A program made the translations under genes and the position numbers. Shown here piece after piece: positions 32,203-41,005 of a DNA stretch of 43,335 nt. This DNA is from an uncultured Methylococcaceae bacterium (lineage in GTDB: Bacteria > Pseudomonadota > Gammaproteobacteria > Methylococcales > Methylomonadaceae). The stretch spans positions 1-43,335 of the forward strand of contig CAIXDX010000228.1 of NCBI GenBank assembly GCA_903918335.1. The letters are read 5' to 3'. Within the stretch, counting starts at the first letter, position 1. Each line of letters starts with the position of its first letter. A model generated the notes under the pieces. That model did not search any database, was not told where the DNA came from, and saw only the letters and a list, made by a program, of their open reading frames with translations.

Positions 32203-33219
32203 TTAATTAAAAGTTGAACCAGGAGTTGGTGGTAATACAGGCATAGTTTGTTTAGGAAATTGACCTGTTAAGCCATTTAAGAAAGCAACGATATCAGCTA
32301 ATTCTTCTTTACTTAGCTCTTTATCTAATTGAGTTTTAGCCATAATAGTGACTGCCTCATCTAACGTTTTTACTGAGCCATTATGAAAATATGGCGCAGT
32401 TAAAGCGATATTACGTAAAGTCGGCACTTTAAATAAATGCTCATCACTTTCCTTTTTAGTCACTTCAGCTAAACCTTTATCATCTTTGAAATGATATTTA
32501 GCGGCATAAACTGGATTGCTATGTATTGGGAACTGTTGAAACATACCAGGGCCATTGAATGCTGGTCCGCTATGACATGATGTACAACCCAATGATTGAA
32601 CTTTATCCATGCCTCGCACTTGTTGAGCAGTTAGTGCAGATTTGTCACCGGCAACATAACGGTCATAAGGACTATTAGGAGTAATTAATGTTCTTTCATA
32701 AGCAGCAATTGCCTTGGTTGCATTATCTTTAGATATGGCATTCTTACCAAATGCAGTTTCAAATGCAACTTGATAACCTTCAATTGTTTTTAATCTTGCA
32801 ACAACATCATCCCAACTTTTCATGCCCATTTCAATTGGATTTGTCACGGGGCCTGCAGCCTGTGCTTCTAAACTTGCAGCTCGGCCATCCCAGAACTGAA
32901 CTGCATTAAATGCAGCGTTCCAAACTGTAGGCGCACTACGACCGCCAGTTTGACCATTTACACCCATCGAGTTCGGTCTATTATCTTCACCACCTAGCAT
33001 AGTGTTATGACATGAAGCACAAGAAACTGTTCCAGTCGAAGACAATCGTGGGTCATGATAAAGCATTTTGCCTAATTCTACTTTTTCATCAGTAGTTGGA
33101 TTATCAGCGGGGGCGGGTACTGAAGTAGGTAAAGTTTCCCAAGCAGCAGCCACGGATATTGAACTAACTAACGCTAGTGTAGTGACTAGCGATCTAATTT
33201 TAAACATACTTTTCTCCAA
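32203..33219 (-). CDS. Di-heme cytochrome c peroxidase (CcpA/MauG family)
   Basis: Signal peptide, two CxxCH motifs (CASCHN, CTSCHS), LYHDPRLSSTGTVSCASCH, VPTLRNIALTAPYFHNGS. Confidence 0.95.
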   Translation of the reverse strand: MEKSMFKIRSLVTTLALVSSISVAAAWETLPTSVPAPADNPTTDEKVELGKMLYHDPRLSSTGTVSCASCHNTMLGGEDNRPNSMGVNGQTGGRSAPTVWNAAFNAVQFWDGRAASLEAQAAGPVTNPIEMGMKSWDDVVARLKTIEGYQVAFETAFGKNAISKDNATKAIAAYERTLITPNSPYDRYVAGDKSALTAQQVRGMDKVQSLGCTSCHSGPAFNGPGMFQQFPIHSNPVYAAKYHFKDDKGLAEVTKKESDEHLFKVPTLRNIALTAPYFHNGSVKTLDEAVTIMAKTQLDKELSKEELADIVAFLNGLTGQFPKQTMPVLPPTPGSTFN

Positions 33220-33369
33220 ATTTTATTATAGTTTTATTAAGAACGGTTATTTATGCTTCTAAAGGTCAATTAAACGTTACTATCGAGGAATTTTAAATAT
33301 AAATTCATCAATATACAATCTAATTACATTTTAGCATTGAGTTGACGTACAGCATTATTTTTATAAACA

Positions 33370-33600
33370 CTATTGCCAACCGTAATACCATTTGTTCTTA
33401 TCTCGCAATTCTTGCCAACTAACTTCACATTCTCGATTATTAATAACAGCCTCTATAACGCAACTTGATATTTCATCCAGTTCGTTTCTGATAACTCGGG
33501 TCACAATGAAGTGTTTTTCCTTATTAGTTGGATTTACGGCTGTCCATTTACTCAATAATAATTTATTGGGATTAATCTGATTGCTAACTTTTTTATTCAT
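33370..33600 (-). CDS. TIGR02450-type small Trp-rich protein
   Basis: NPNKLLLSKWTAVNPTNKEKHFIVTRVIRNE...CEVSWQELRDKNKWYYGW. Confidence 0.8.
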   Translation of the reverse strand: MNKKVSNQINPNKLLLSKWTAVNPTNKEKHFIVTRVIRNELDEISSCVIEAVINNRECEVSWQELRDKNKWYYGWQ

Positions 33601-34501
33601 GTTTTTTTAATACATCTTTAAGTGCTACAGATATATCAGTAAATTGAAACTGAAAATTAATAGCTTCCAATCTCTTGGGTAATACACGTTGACTACCCAA
33701 TAACAACGAGGACATTTCACCCAATAGTACAAGCAGAAATGGTTTAGGTAGTGGAATGACAGCAAATCTATTTAAACTTTTAGCTAAAACTTGGGTAAAT
33801 TCATAATTTGTGACTGGATGTGGTGCAGTTGCATTATATGCATAACACATGCTTTGATCATTTATCATTCTTAACACTATACCGATCCAGTCATTGATGT
33901 GTATCCATGACATCCATTGTTGGCCTGATCCCATCTTTCCGCCCAGACCTATCTTAAATGGCAATATCATGCTTTTTAAAAATCCCCCACCTGAACCAAT
34001 AACTAACCCTGTGCGTATTAAACACACCCTGATACCTAATTCTGCAACTTTTAAGGCTTCATTTTCCCAGTCAGCACACAATTGTTGAGAAAAATCAGAA
34101 CGACTTATCGTATCTTCACTCACTATGTTATCACCCTGTTCTCCGTAATAACCAATAGCAGATCCACTGATAAAAAGTTTTGGTTTTTCGCGTAACTCTC
34201 TAATTTTATTTACTAATTTATTTGTCGTACTTATTCGACTATCTCTGAGTAATGCTTTTCGTTTTTTTGTCCAATAACAACCGAAAATCGGTGCTCCCGC
34301 CAAATTAATAACAATATCAAATATATCGTTCTCTTTTATCTGGTCAATATTATTAATTATGTGTAAATCAAGTTCGAAATTTAAATGTTCTTTATCAATA
34401 CGATGGGTTAATAATGTGATGTCATAGTTTAAATTTTTTAAAACTTTCACCAGTGCAGTCCCTAAAAAACCCGTTCCACCTGTTATGAGTACTTTCTGCA
34501 T
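33593..34501 (-). CDS. TIGR01777 family epimerase (YfcH-like SDR)
   Basis: VLITGGTGFLGTALVKVL, NLAGAPIFGCYWTKKRKALLRDSRISTT, GSAIGYYGEQGD, RTGLVIGSGGGFLKSMI. Confidence 0.93.
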   Translation of the reverse strand: MQKVLITGGTGFLGTALVKVLKNLNYDITLLTHRIDKEHLNFELDLHIINNIDQIKENDIFDIVINLAGAPIFGCYWTKKRKALLRDSRISTTNKLVNKIRELREKPKLFISGSAIGYYGEQGDNIVSEDTISRSDFSQQLCADWENEALKVAELGIRVCLIRTGLVIGSGGGFLKSMILPFKIGLGGKMGSGQQWMSWIHINDWIGIVLRMINDQSMCYAYNATAPHPVTNYEFTQVLAKSLNRFAVIPLPKPFLLVLLGEMSSLLLGSQRVLPKRLEAINFQFQFTDISVALKDVLKKHE

Positions 34502-34567
34502 ATTGACTCCCTCAATAAAACATATTGCGAATAATTAAATATTGTACATGTTTTGTTCAGCTATAAG

Positions 34568-34595
34568 TTGACAATAAAATATTGTCCGTTATGTT
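34568..34595 (+). promoter_or_regulatory. Sigma-70-like promoter candidate
   Basis: TTGACA (34568-34573), 16-nt spacer, TATGTT (34590-34595), in an intergenic region pointing at the terminator at 34690. Confidence 0.45.
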
Positions 34596-34601
34596 AATTA
34601 C

Positions 34602-34720
34602 CAAGAAATAGAGCAGAACTTATAACTTTATACACTGAATTAGTAATGATTCCTAAAATTAGGCATTACAAAACGTCCTCCTCTGTAAACCCTCCTTAAC
34701 CTTTGAAGGAGGGTCTTTTT
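34602..34720 (+). ncRNA. Candidate small RNA or attenuator leader
   Basis: Unit of promoter-like motif, internal stem-loop GTAATG-att-CCTA-aaat-TAGG-CATTAC (34643-34669), and a terminator ending about 15 nt before the next CDS; no plus-strand ORF upstream to need that terminator. Confidence 0.4.
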
Positions 34721-34721
34721 T
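34690..34721 (+). terminator. Strong Rho-independent terminator just upstream of the 34736 ORF
   Basis: CCCTCCTT (34690-34697) / AAGGAGGG (34706-34713) followed by TCTTTTTTT. Confidence 0.88.
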
Positions 34722-34735
34722 TAGGATAGAATACA

Positions 34736-35182
34736 ATGAAGACTAACCTATCGTTCAATAAATATACTTTTTTAAAAATTTTAATAGAATTTAACTTTTA
34801 CTGTGCAGTAGTTCTGTTAATTGGGGCTAGTTTTTTATCTATGTTAGACGAATACTCCGTATTTACCTTTAACGAAGACTTATATGGGGCGTTGGATAAT
34901 AATTTACGCATGATTATGATCTATTTAGCCTTAACAGAGTGTGTAGTGTTATTTTATTGCTATATATCAAAAAGCTATCGTTTGATGATGCTGGTAGGTT
35001 TCTTTTTAATATTGATGATAGGTTCTATGGAATTTTATGGGGAAATAAATACCGTTGCAATCGATGAACATTTTCCGATATTCTTTTTATATACGGGTAT
35101 TTCTCACATTCTTTTTGGAGTAATGGATGATATAGAGAAAAGAATATCAAGTAAAAATGACGATAACTATGAGGTTGGGTAG
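34736..35182 (+). CDS. Uncharacterised integral membrane protein (about 4 TM)
   Basis: Intact 148-aa ORF with several hydrophobic segments; no family recognised. Confidence 0.65.
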   Translation: MKTNLSFNKYTFLKILIEFNFYCAVVLLIGASFLSMLDEYSVFTFNEDLYGALDNNLRMIMIYLALTECVVLFYCYISKSYRLMMLVGFFLILMIGSMEFYGEINTVAIDEHFPIFFLYTGISHILFGVMDDIEKRISSKNDDNYEVG

Positions 35183-35187
35183 ATTAA

Positions 35188-35556
35188 CTAGCCAGAGTAA
35201 ATAATATCGAACTTTTGCATTAAGAGTCCAATATCGGTTCTTTTTATATTTTTAGTATTAATAATTAAGTCTTTTTCATCAATTCCAAACTCCTGCATAG
35301 ATTCATTTTCCACATATATTGTATTGACGTCGTACAATTGTAATGCAGCAAATATCGAACAGGTATCTTTTAAGTTTAAATCAGTGGTTTGCTGGTTTTT
35401 TTTCAAGTTGAACACACCAGCATCAACTAATAAAATGGAAACTGACTGATCAAATGCGGCTGTCGTTAAAATAACATCTAATGTTTCTTGTAAATAAACT
35501 CCGCTATGTGCTGCCCGACTAAGGATGAATAAATATTTTTTCATTTTATCAACCAA
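35188..35556 (-). CDS. tusC: TusC/DsrF-family sulfur relay protein
   Basis: KKYLFILSRAAHSGVYLQETLDVILTTAAFDQSVSILLVDAGVF; overlaps tusD. Confidence 0.85.
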   Translation of the reverse strand: MVDKMKKYLFILSRAAHSGVYLQETLDVILTTAAFDQSVSILLVDAGVFNLKKNQQTTDLNLKDTCSIFAALQLYDVNTIYVENESMQEFGIDEKDLIINTKNIKRTDIGLLMQKFDIIYSG

Positions 35557-35938
35557 ATACCAGAAATCTATCTGCCAACAAAGTTCCTTCCACCCATTGG
35601 CCTAAACCTGAAATTCTAAATCCATCTGCTAAATCATCATCTAATTTTCCCTGCCTATCTGATTCATCGGAAGACAATAAACCTCTGCGTTGTGAAGCTG
35701 AAATACAGACTACAAGATCTAGTTGATATTGATGTGCTAATAATGACCATTGTTTGGATAAGTTAAATTCATCATCCAGTGGCTTCGAGTATTTAAACGC
35801 GTTAAATATGCCCTCATGATAAAAAAATATTCGGAATATTTCATGACCTTGTTCCAAAGCGGTTTTAGTAAATTGGAAGGCAATTTGACTAACTGTTGAA
35901 TGGTAAGGGCTAGCATTGATTTGAATTGCATATTTCAT
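35549..35938 (-). CDS. tusD: TusD/DsrE-family sulfurtransferase
   Basis: MKYAIQINASPYHSTVSQIAFQFTKTALEQGHEIFRIFFYHEGI; catalytic Cys region LVVCISASQRRGL; GFRISGLGQWVEGTLLADRFLVFG. Confidence 0.9.
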   Translation of the reverse strand: MKYAIQINASPYHSTVSQIAFQFTKTALEQGHEIFRIFFYHEGIFNAFKYSKPLDDEFNLSKQWSLLAHQYQLDLVVCISASQRRGLLSSDESDRQGKLDDDLADGFRISGLGQWVEGTLLADRFLVFG

Positions 35939-36061
35939 ATAATTGATTATTCCAAATGAAGCAGAATGATATGAAGGTTTATTATAAATTTGGCTTATTC
36001 TATAATAGATCTAATATATTACGCCTTTTAACTAGCGTTATTCACGCACTTCATAGATAAA

Positions 36062-37522
36062 ATGTTCAAACGCACAACGCTTTCAATCGCATTATGTCTT
36101 ACACTCTTTCCAAACATTCAATATGCAGAGGAAATTACTAAAATAGATTTGCCAGATATGGGAGATTCTTCAGGTACATTAATTTCTCCTGCTGAAGAAA
36201 AGGAATTTGGCGAAGAGTTTTTTAGAAGTTTACATTCTCAGATCACAATTAATCAAGATCCTGAGATTCAAGAATATATTCAATCGATTGGACAAAAATT
36301 AACTGCGAATAGTGATGCGCCTAGTCATCCTTTTCATTTTTTTGTAGTCATGGAAAATGACATTAACGCGTTTGCTGGTCCCGGTGGCTATATTGGTGTT
36401 AACTCAGGATTAATTCTGATGACTGAGGCTGAGAGCGAATTAGCATCAGTTTTAGCTCACGAAATTTCACACGTCACCCAACGACATTTATTTCGTGCAG
36501 CTGAAGCAGCAGGCAGATTATCTATACCCAGCGCAGCAGGTATGTTGGCCGCTATATTGTTGGGAACACAATCTCCACAAATGGGCCAAGCGGCGATAAT
36601 GGCTATCATGGGGGGGAATATCCAATTTCAAATTAACTTTACGCGTGAAAATGAAGAAGAAGCCGATCGTGTCGGTATGCAAACGTTATCTGCGTCCCAA
36701 TTTGATCCACGTAGTATGCCTACGTTTTTTGAGCGCTTACAGCAAGCTACTCGGTATTATGGCCAATCGGTACCTGAATTCTTAAGAACTCACCCTGTAA
36801 CCGCCTCACGTATTTCTGATACTCGAGGAAGAGCCGAGACGTATCCTTACAAACAATACCCCGATTCACTTCCTTATCAGTTAACGAAGGCAAAAATACG
36901 CGTAATTACTGATACAGACCCCAAAAAAAATGCTTCTAAAGAATACTTTAACACTAGAATTTCTTTGGGCACACTTGAACAACGAACAGTTTCAAAGTAT
37001 GGCCTAGGATTAGTTGCTTTAAAGACGGAAAAATACAAAGAATCGGAAAGTATCTTCCAGGAACTTATTCGTGACTATCCAGAACAATCTCAATATGCCA
37101 GCGCATTAGCTAGTGCGGCATACGATGCTCACAATTACCAACTTGCGGTATCACGCTATCAAAAATTAGTGAGTCAATTCCCTGATAACGATGCTATCAA
37201 ACTTGAGTATATTGCAGCCTTATTAAAAGTAAAAAAATCAGATATGGCTAGAACACTCTTACTCTCATTAAGTTATCAAATACATCGGATACCGGTTTAT
37301 TGGGAACTATTAGGACAGGTATACAGTGATTTAAATCAACCCGCTGAATCCCATCGATATTTAGCAGAATATTACTTTGCCATGGGACAAACCCAAGATG
37401 CAATTCTACAAATTAAATTAGCTCAAAGCTCTCCTGGTCTAAATTTTCAACTCTCATCTATTTTAAATGAAAGAATCAACTTCTTTTATAATCAACAAGC
37501 TGAAGCAAAGCGTAGTCGATAA
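36062..37522 (+). CDS. bepA: BepA-like periplasmic M48 metalloprotease with TPRs
   Basis: Signal peptide, VLAHEISHVTQRHLFRAAE (HExxH), RENEEEADRVGMQ, C-terminal TPRs. Confidence 0.94.
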   Translation: MFKRTTLSIALCLTLFPNIQYAEEITKIDLPDMGDSSGTLISPAEEKEFGEEFFRSLHSQITINQDPEIQEYIQSIGQKLTANSDAPSHPFHFFVVMENDINAFAGPGGYIGVNSGLILMTEAESELASVLAHEISHVTQRHLFRAAEAAGRLSIPSAAGMLAAILLGTQSPQMGQAAIMAIMGGNIQFQINFTRENEEEADRVGMQTLSASQFDPRSMPTFFERLQQATRYYGQSVPEFLRTHPVTASRISDTRGRAETYPYKQYPDSLPYQLTKAKIRVITDTDPKKNASKEYFNTRISLGTLEQRTVSKYGLGLVALKTEKYKESESIFQELIRDYPEQSQYASALASAAYDAHNYQLAVSRYQKLVSQFPDNDAIKLEYIAALLKVKKSDMARTLLLSLSYQIHRIPVYWELLGQVYSDLNQPAESHRYLAEYYFAMGQTQDAILQIKLAQSSPGLNFQLSSILNERINFFYNQQAEAKRSR

Positions 37523-37532
37523 TTTATTTCTA

Positions 37533-38591
37533 CTAGCGTATTTCTCCGTGATTTAAATCTTGTAACCAATCACGCCATATCGACATTAATATAGCCATTA
37601 AAGCGGGGCCTAAAAAAAGACCCAGCATCCCAAAGGCTTCCATGCCACCAAATATGCCCAATAACGTCCATAAAAAGGGTAATTTAACGGCACCTCCAAT
37701 TAATGCTGGGCGGACATAATTATCAGCGATGAGCGTTAGTAGCATGCCGTATATAAATAAACTGCTTGCTTCTATGGGGTGTCCCTGAGCAACAAGGACG
37801 ACTGAACAGGCGCTAAAAATTATTTTTGCAGCAAAAGGGATCATGGCAAAGATGCCCGTAATAGCCCCTAAAATTGCAGGATTTTCTAACCCAACAACTG
37901 TATACCCTGCTCCCATTAAGAGGCCTTTACCTAGACCTACAACTAACATGCCATTTACCGTAGATCTAACTGCAGACTTAGCATGCAAGGTATACCGATA
38001 ACCTTTATCACCGAATAGTTTTTGGCTAGAATCTAAAATTTGTTGCCCCAGTTTATGACCATGTTGATAGACAAATAACAAAGTGAGCAAGATAATTAAG
38101 AATCCAAAAAAGTGTTGAATTAATTGATTAGCAAAGTCTTTTGTAAAATGAAAAATACTGCTCGTGTCTATCCAGTGTAAAACGTTTTTAGAGGCTGAAG
38201 CACTACCGAGTTGTCTTAACCAATAGTCTTTTACACTTGTCCCTATCCATGGCAAATTTCCTACCCAGCTAGGGCAAGGTATTCCATTTACATCAGCTGC
38301 CTCGAAGAGTTGACCTAAATTTTGTCCTTCAGTCACTAAGCGAATTAAACCATAACCAACAGGCACAAAAATAAAAGCGGCAAGCAGTAACGTTAATCCT
38401 AAACCGACCCAAGTTTCTTTATGACGACAGTGGGTTATTGACAGTAATCTTTGATATAAAGGCCACGTTGAAATGGCAAGAACAACTGCCCACGCTAATA
38501 AATCAAGGAATCCATGTATGACCCATGCACCTAATACAAGTAAAAATAATCCACCTATAAAACAGGCGCGCTTTTGGGTATAAGTAGTCAT
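37533..38591 (-). CDS. AI-2E/PerM-family transporter
   Basis: Multiple TM, LTLIADNYVRPALIGGAVKLPFLWTLLGIFGGMEAFGMLGLFLGPALMAI. Confidence 0.9.
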   Translation of the reverse strand: MTTYTQKRACFIGGLFLLVLGAWVIHGFLDLLAWAVVLAISTWPLYQRLLSITHCRHKETWVGLGLTLLLAAFIFVPVGYGLIRLVTEGQNLGQLFEAADVNGIPCPSWVGNLPWIGTSVKDYWLRQLGSASASKNVLHWIDTSSIFHFTKDFANQLIQHFFGFLIILLTLLFVYQHGHKLGQQILDSSQKLFGDKGYRYTLHAKSAVRSTVNGMLVVGLGKGLLMGAGYTVVGLENPAILGAITGIFAMIPFAAKIIFSACSVVLVAQGHPIEASSLFIYGMLLTLIADNYVRPALIGGAVKLPFLWTLLGIFGGMEAFGMLGLFLGPALMAILMSIWRDWLQDLNHGEIR

Positions 38592-38655
38592 TACATCTAA
38601 TCAGTAAAATAAATAACTTATTTTATTAGACCTGAGCGTCAATAATATGACAGAA

Positions 38656-40134
38656 CTATATTATTACTTTGGATTTGTAAGATTTTTCAAACAATATAAC
38701 GACCAATAAATAACTAGTCAGTAATAAGCTAGAAACTTCCCATGGTTTTTGCCAAGTAAAGTAATTTGGAAAGTGATCTTGAGCAGTAAACAAACATACT
38801 CCTAGACCGATATAACCCAAAATATGTTTAAGATCATAGTCCACAGGGTAGTATCTTCGCCCGAGTAAGTAAGACACCAGTGTCATAAAAAAATAACATA
38901 CTAAAGTAGCCCAAGCTGAACCCATATAGCCCAATAAGGGTATCCACCAAATATTAAGAGCAACTGTAATCAATGCCCCCGAAACAGAAACAAATGCACC
39001 TAATAAAGTTTTATCCGTTAACTTATACCAAATAGATAAATTAACGTAGATACCTAAAAATAAATTAGCCACCAATAAGATAGGCACTACTTTAAGCCCA
39101 ACTCTAAATTCTTCACCTAAGAAATACTTAAAAAAATCTATATACAAAGTAACCAATAAAAAGATAAATACACAAAAAATAACGAAATACTTAAGAACTT
39201 TCGCATAAATTTCTTTTGCATCATTCTTATCAGCATAAGCAAAGAAAAAAGGTTCTGCGGCAAAACGAAATGCTTGTATAAACAGTGTCATTAAAATAGA
39301 TAATTTATAACAAGCGCTATAGATGCCTAGCATCTGTATATTGGTTTTAATATCATAGGGTAAAAGAAATTTTAATAATGCTCTATCTAACATTTCGTTA
39401 ATAATACCGGCGAAACCAATCACGACCATAGGTAAAGAATAACGCAACATTTTAAGAAATAAATCACCATTAAATCCCCAGCGTAGCCCTAATAATTGGG
39501 GAAATAGTACGATAAACTTAAAAGCACTCGCCATTAAATTTGCCAGAAAAATATAAGTAATACCCAATTCAGGGTTATAAACTACTCTTAACCAAGAGCG
39601 TGGGTTTAATGCTAATTCCTTTGGACAATACACAATAAAAAACAAGCTTAATAGAACCGTAATTAAAATTTCACTAATTTTTATGCCGGCAAATAAGAAG
39701 GCTTTGTTCTCCGCACGTAAGCGCGCAAAAGGAATAGCTGCAATGGCATCAAAAGTTAAGATTGCACTAAAGCATAAGACATATTCTGGATGTGAGCTAT
39801 AATTTAGAGCCGCAGATAATTGATTATTAACAACAATAATAATACCTAGAAAAAAAAGATTAATCAAAAGTACAAATAACAAAGCAGTTGAATAAGCTAC
39901 ATCATGATGGCTATTAGCTTTATCGTGAAATCGAAAATACCCCGTCTCAAAACCAAACAACAATAATACAGAAAAAAAACCCGCATAGGCGTAGAACTCA
40001 GAGACGACACCGTATTCAGTTGCAGAAAAATAATAGGTATAAAGCGGGACTAATAAATAATTTAAAAACCGACCGAAGATGCTACTCAGTCCATATATTG
40101 CAGTTTGTGAAACTAGTTTTTTAATAACACTCAT
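38656..40134 (-). CDS. Polysaccharide flippase (Wzx/MATE-like); start taken at internal ATG 40134 (MSVIKKLV)
   Basis: TAIYGLSSIFGRFLNYLLVPLYTYYFSATEYGVVSEFYAY; about 12-14 TM; the ORF-track start at 40200 would overlap rnm. Confidence 0.88.
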   Translation of the reverse strand: MSVIKKLVSQTAIYGLSSIFGRFLNYLLVPLYTYYFSATEYGVVSEFYAYAGFFSVLLLFGFETGYFRFHDKANSHHDVAYSTALLFVLLINLFFLGIIIVVNNQLSAALNYSSHPEYVLCFSAILTFDAIAAIPFARLRAENKAFLFAGIKISEILITVLLSLFFIVYCPKELALNPRSWLRVVYNPELGITYIFLANLMASAFKFIVLFPQLLGLRWGFNGDLFLKMLRYSLPMVVIGFAGIINEMLDRALLKFLLPYDIKTNIQMLGIYSACYKLSILMTLFIQAFRFAAEPFFFAYADKNDAKEIYAKVLKYFVIFCVFIFLLVTLYIDFFKYFLGEEFRVGLKVVPILLVANLFLGIYVNLSIWYKLTDKTLLGAFVSVSGALITVALNIWWIPLLGYMGSAWATLVCYFFMTLVSYLLGRRYYPVDYDLKHILGYIGLGVCLFTAQDHFPNYFTWQKPWEVSSLLLTSYLLVVILFEKSYKSKVII

Positions 40135-40150
40135 AACATTGAATTGACAG

Positions 40151-41005
40151 CTAAGAGAGTAGTTCCCAAATGGGCGTAATAGTAAGTGGTAATTGTGCAA
40201 TACGGCCCAGTTCTACATATGGATTAGAGTCGTTGTGAAAGTCTGAGCCAACAGAACCAGCTAATTCGAAGTCTTTGGCATATTTAGCGACTAAACGTAT
40301 TTCATCTTGATTGATTCTACTGGTGATGACTTCAATACCATGACCACCAAAAGATTTGAATTCATTCAACAAACGTTTAATATATTTAGCTGATAATTTA
40401 TAGCGTAATGGATGTGCAATAACCGCCATGCCGCCTGCTCCCGTAATCCATTTAACAACCGCTTCTAATTCTGGCCAGATGGTCGGCACAAAAGCAGATT
40501 TACCCTGACCTAAATAACGATCAAAAGCTTCTTGCTGAGTATCTACGTGCTTTTGAGAGAGTAAAAAATCAGCAAAATGTGTACGAGTTATCATGCCATC
40601 TCCTGCTGCTGCTTTAACAGACTCTAAAGCACCAAAGATCCTTTTTTTCTCTAATTTTTCGGCAATTTTTTCACATCGCTCATAACGTAAGGTCTGTAAA
40701 TGATCAGTGATTTCAACTAAGGGTTGATAGGTTGGATCAATACCCAATCCAACAATATGTAAACAATTTTTTTGCCAATTTGATGAAAGTTCAATGCCAG
40801 GAATAAAATTAATACCTATAGACTCAGCCGTTTTTTTAGCAACAGCTAACCCTGCTACGGTATCGTGATCTGTAAGTGCAAGCGTTGTGACACCTTGTTG
40901 TTGTGCTCTTAGAACTAAATTTTCTGGTGTGAAAGCACCATCTGATGCGGTTGAATGGCAATGTAAATCATAAACTTCTGTCATTACTGGTTGTATATTC
41001 ATCAT
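40151..41005 (-). CDS. rnm: PHP-domain 5'-3' exoribonuclease Rnm/RNase AM (YciV/TrpH-like)
   Basis: YDLHCHSTASDGAFTPENLVLRA, LTDHDTVAGL, IPGIELSSNW, VIAHPLRYKLSAKYIKRLL, GSDFHNDSNPYVELGR. Confidence 0.92.
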   Translation of the reverse strand: MMNIQPVMTEVYDLHCHSTASDGAFTPENLVLRAQQQGVTTLALTDHDTVAGLAVAKKTAESIGINFIPGIELSSNWQKNCLHIVGLGIDPTYQPLVEITDHLQTLRYERCEKIAEKLEKKRIFGALESVKAAAGDGMITRTHFADFLLSQKHVDTQQEAFDRYLGQGKSAFVPTIWPELEAVVKWITGAGGMAVIAHPLRYKLSAKYIKRLLNEFKSFGGHGIEVITSRINQDEIRLVAKYAKDFELAGSVGSDFHNDSNPYVELGRIAQLPLTITPIWELLS

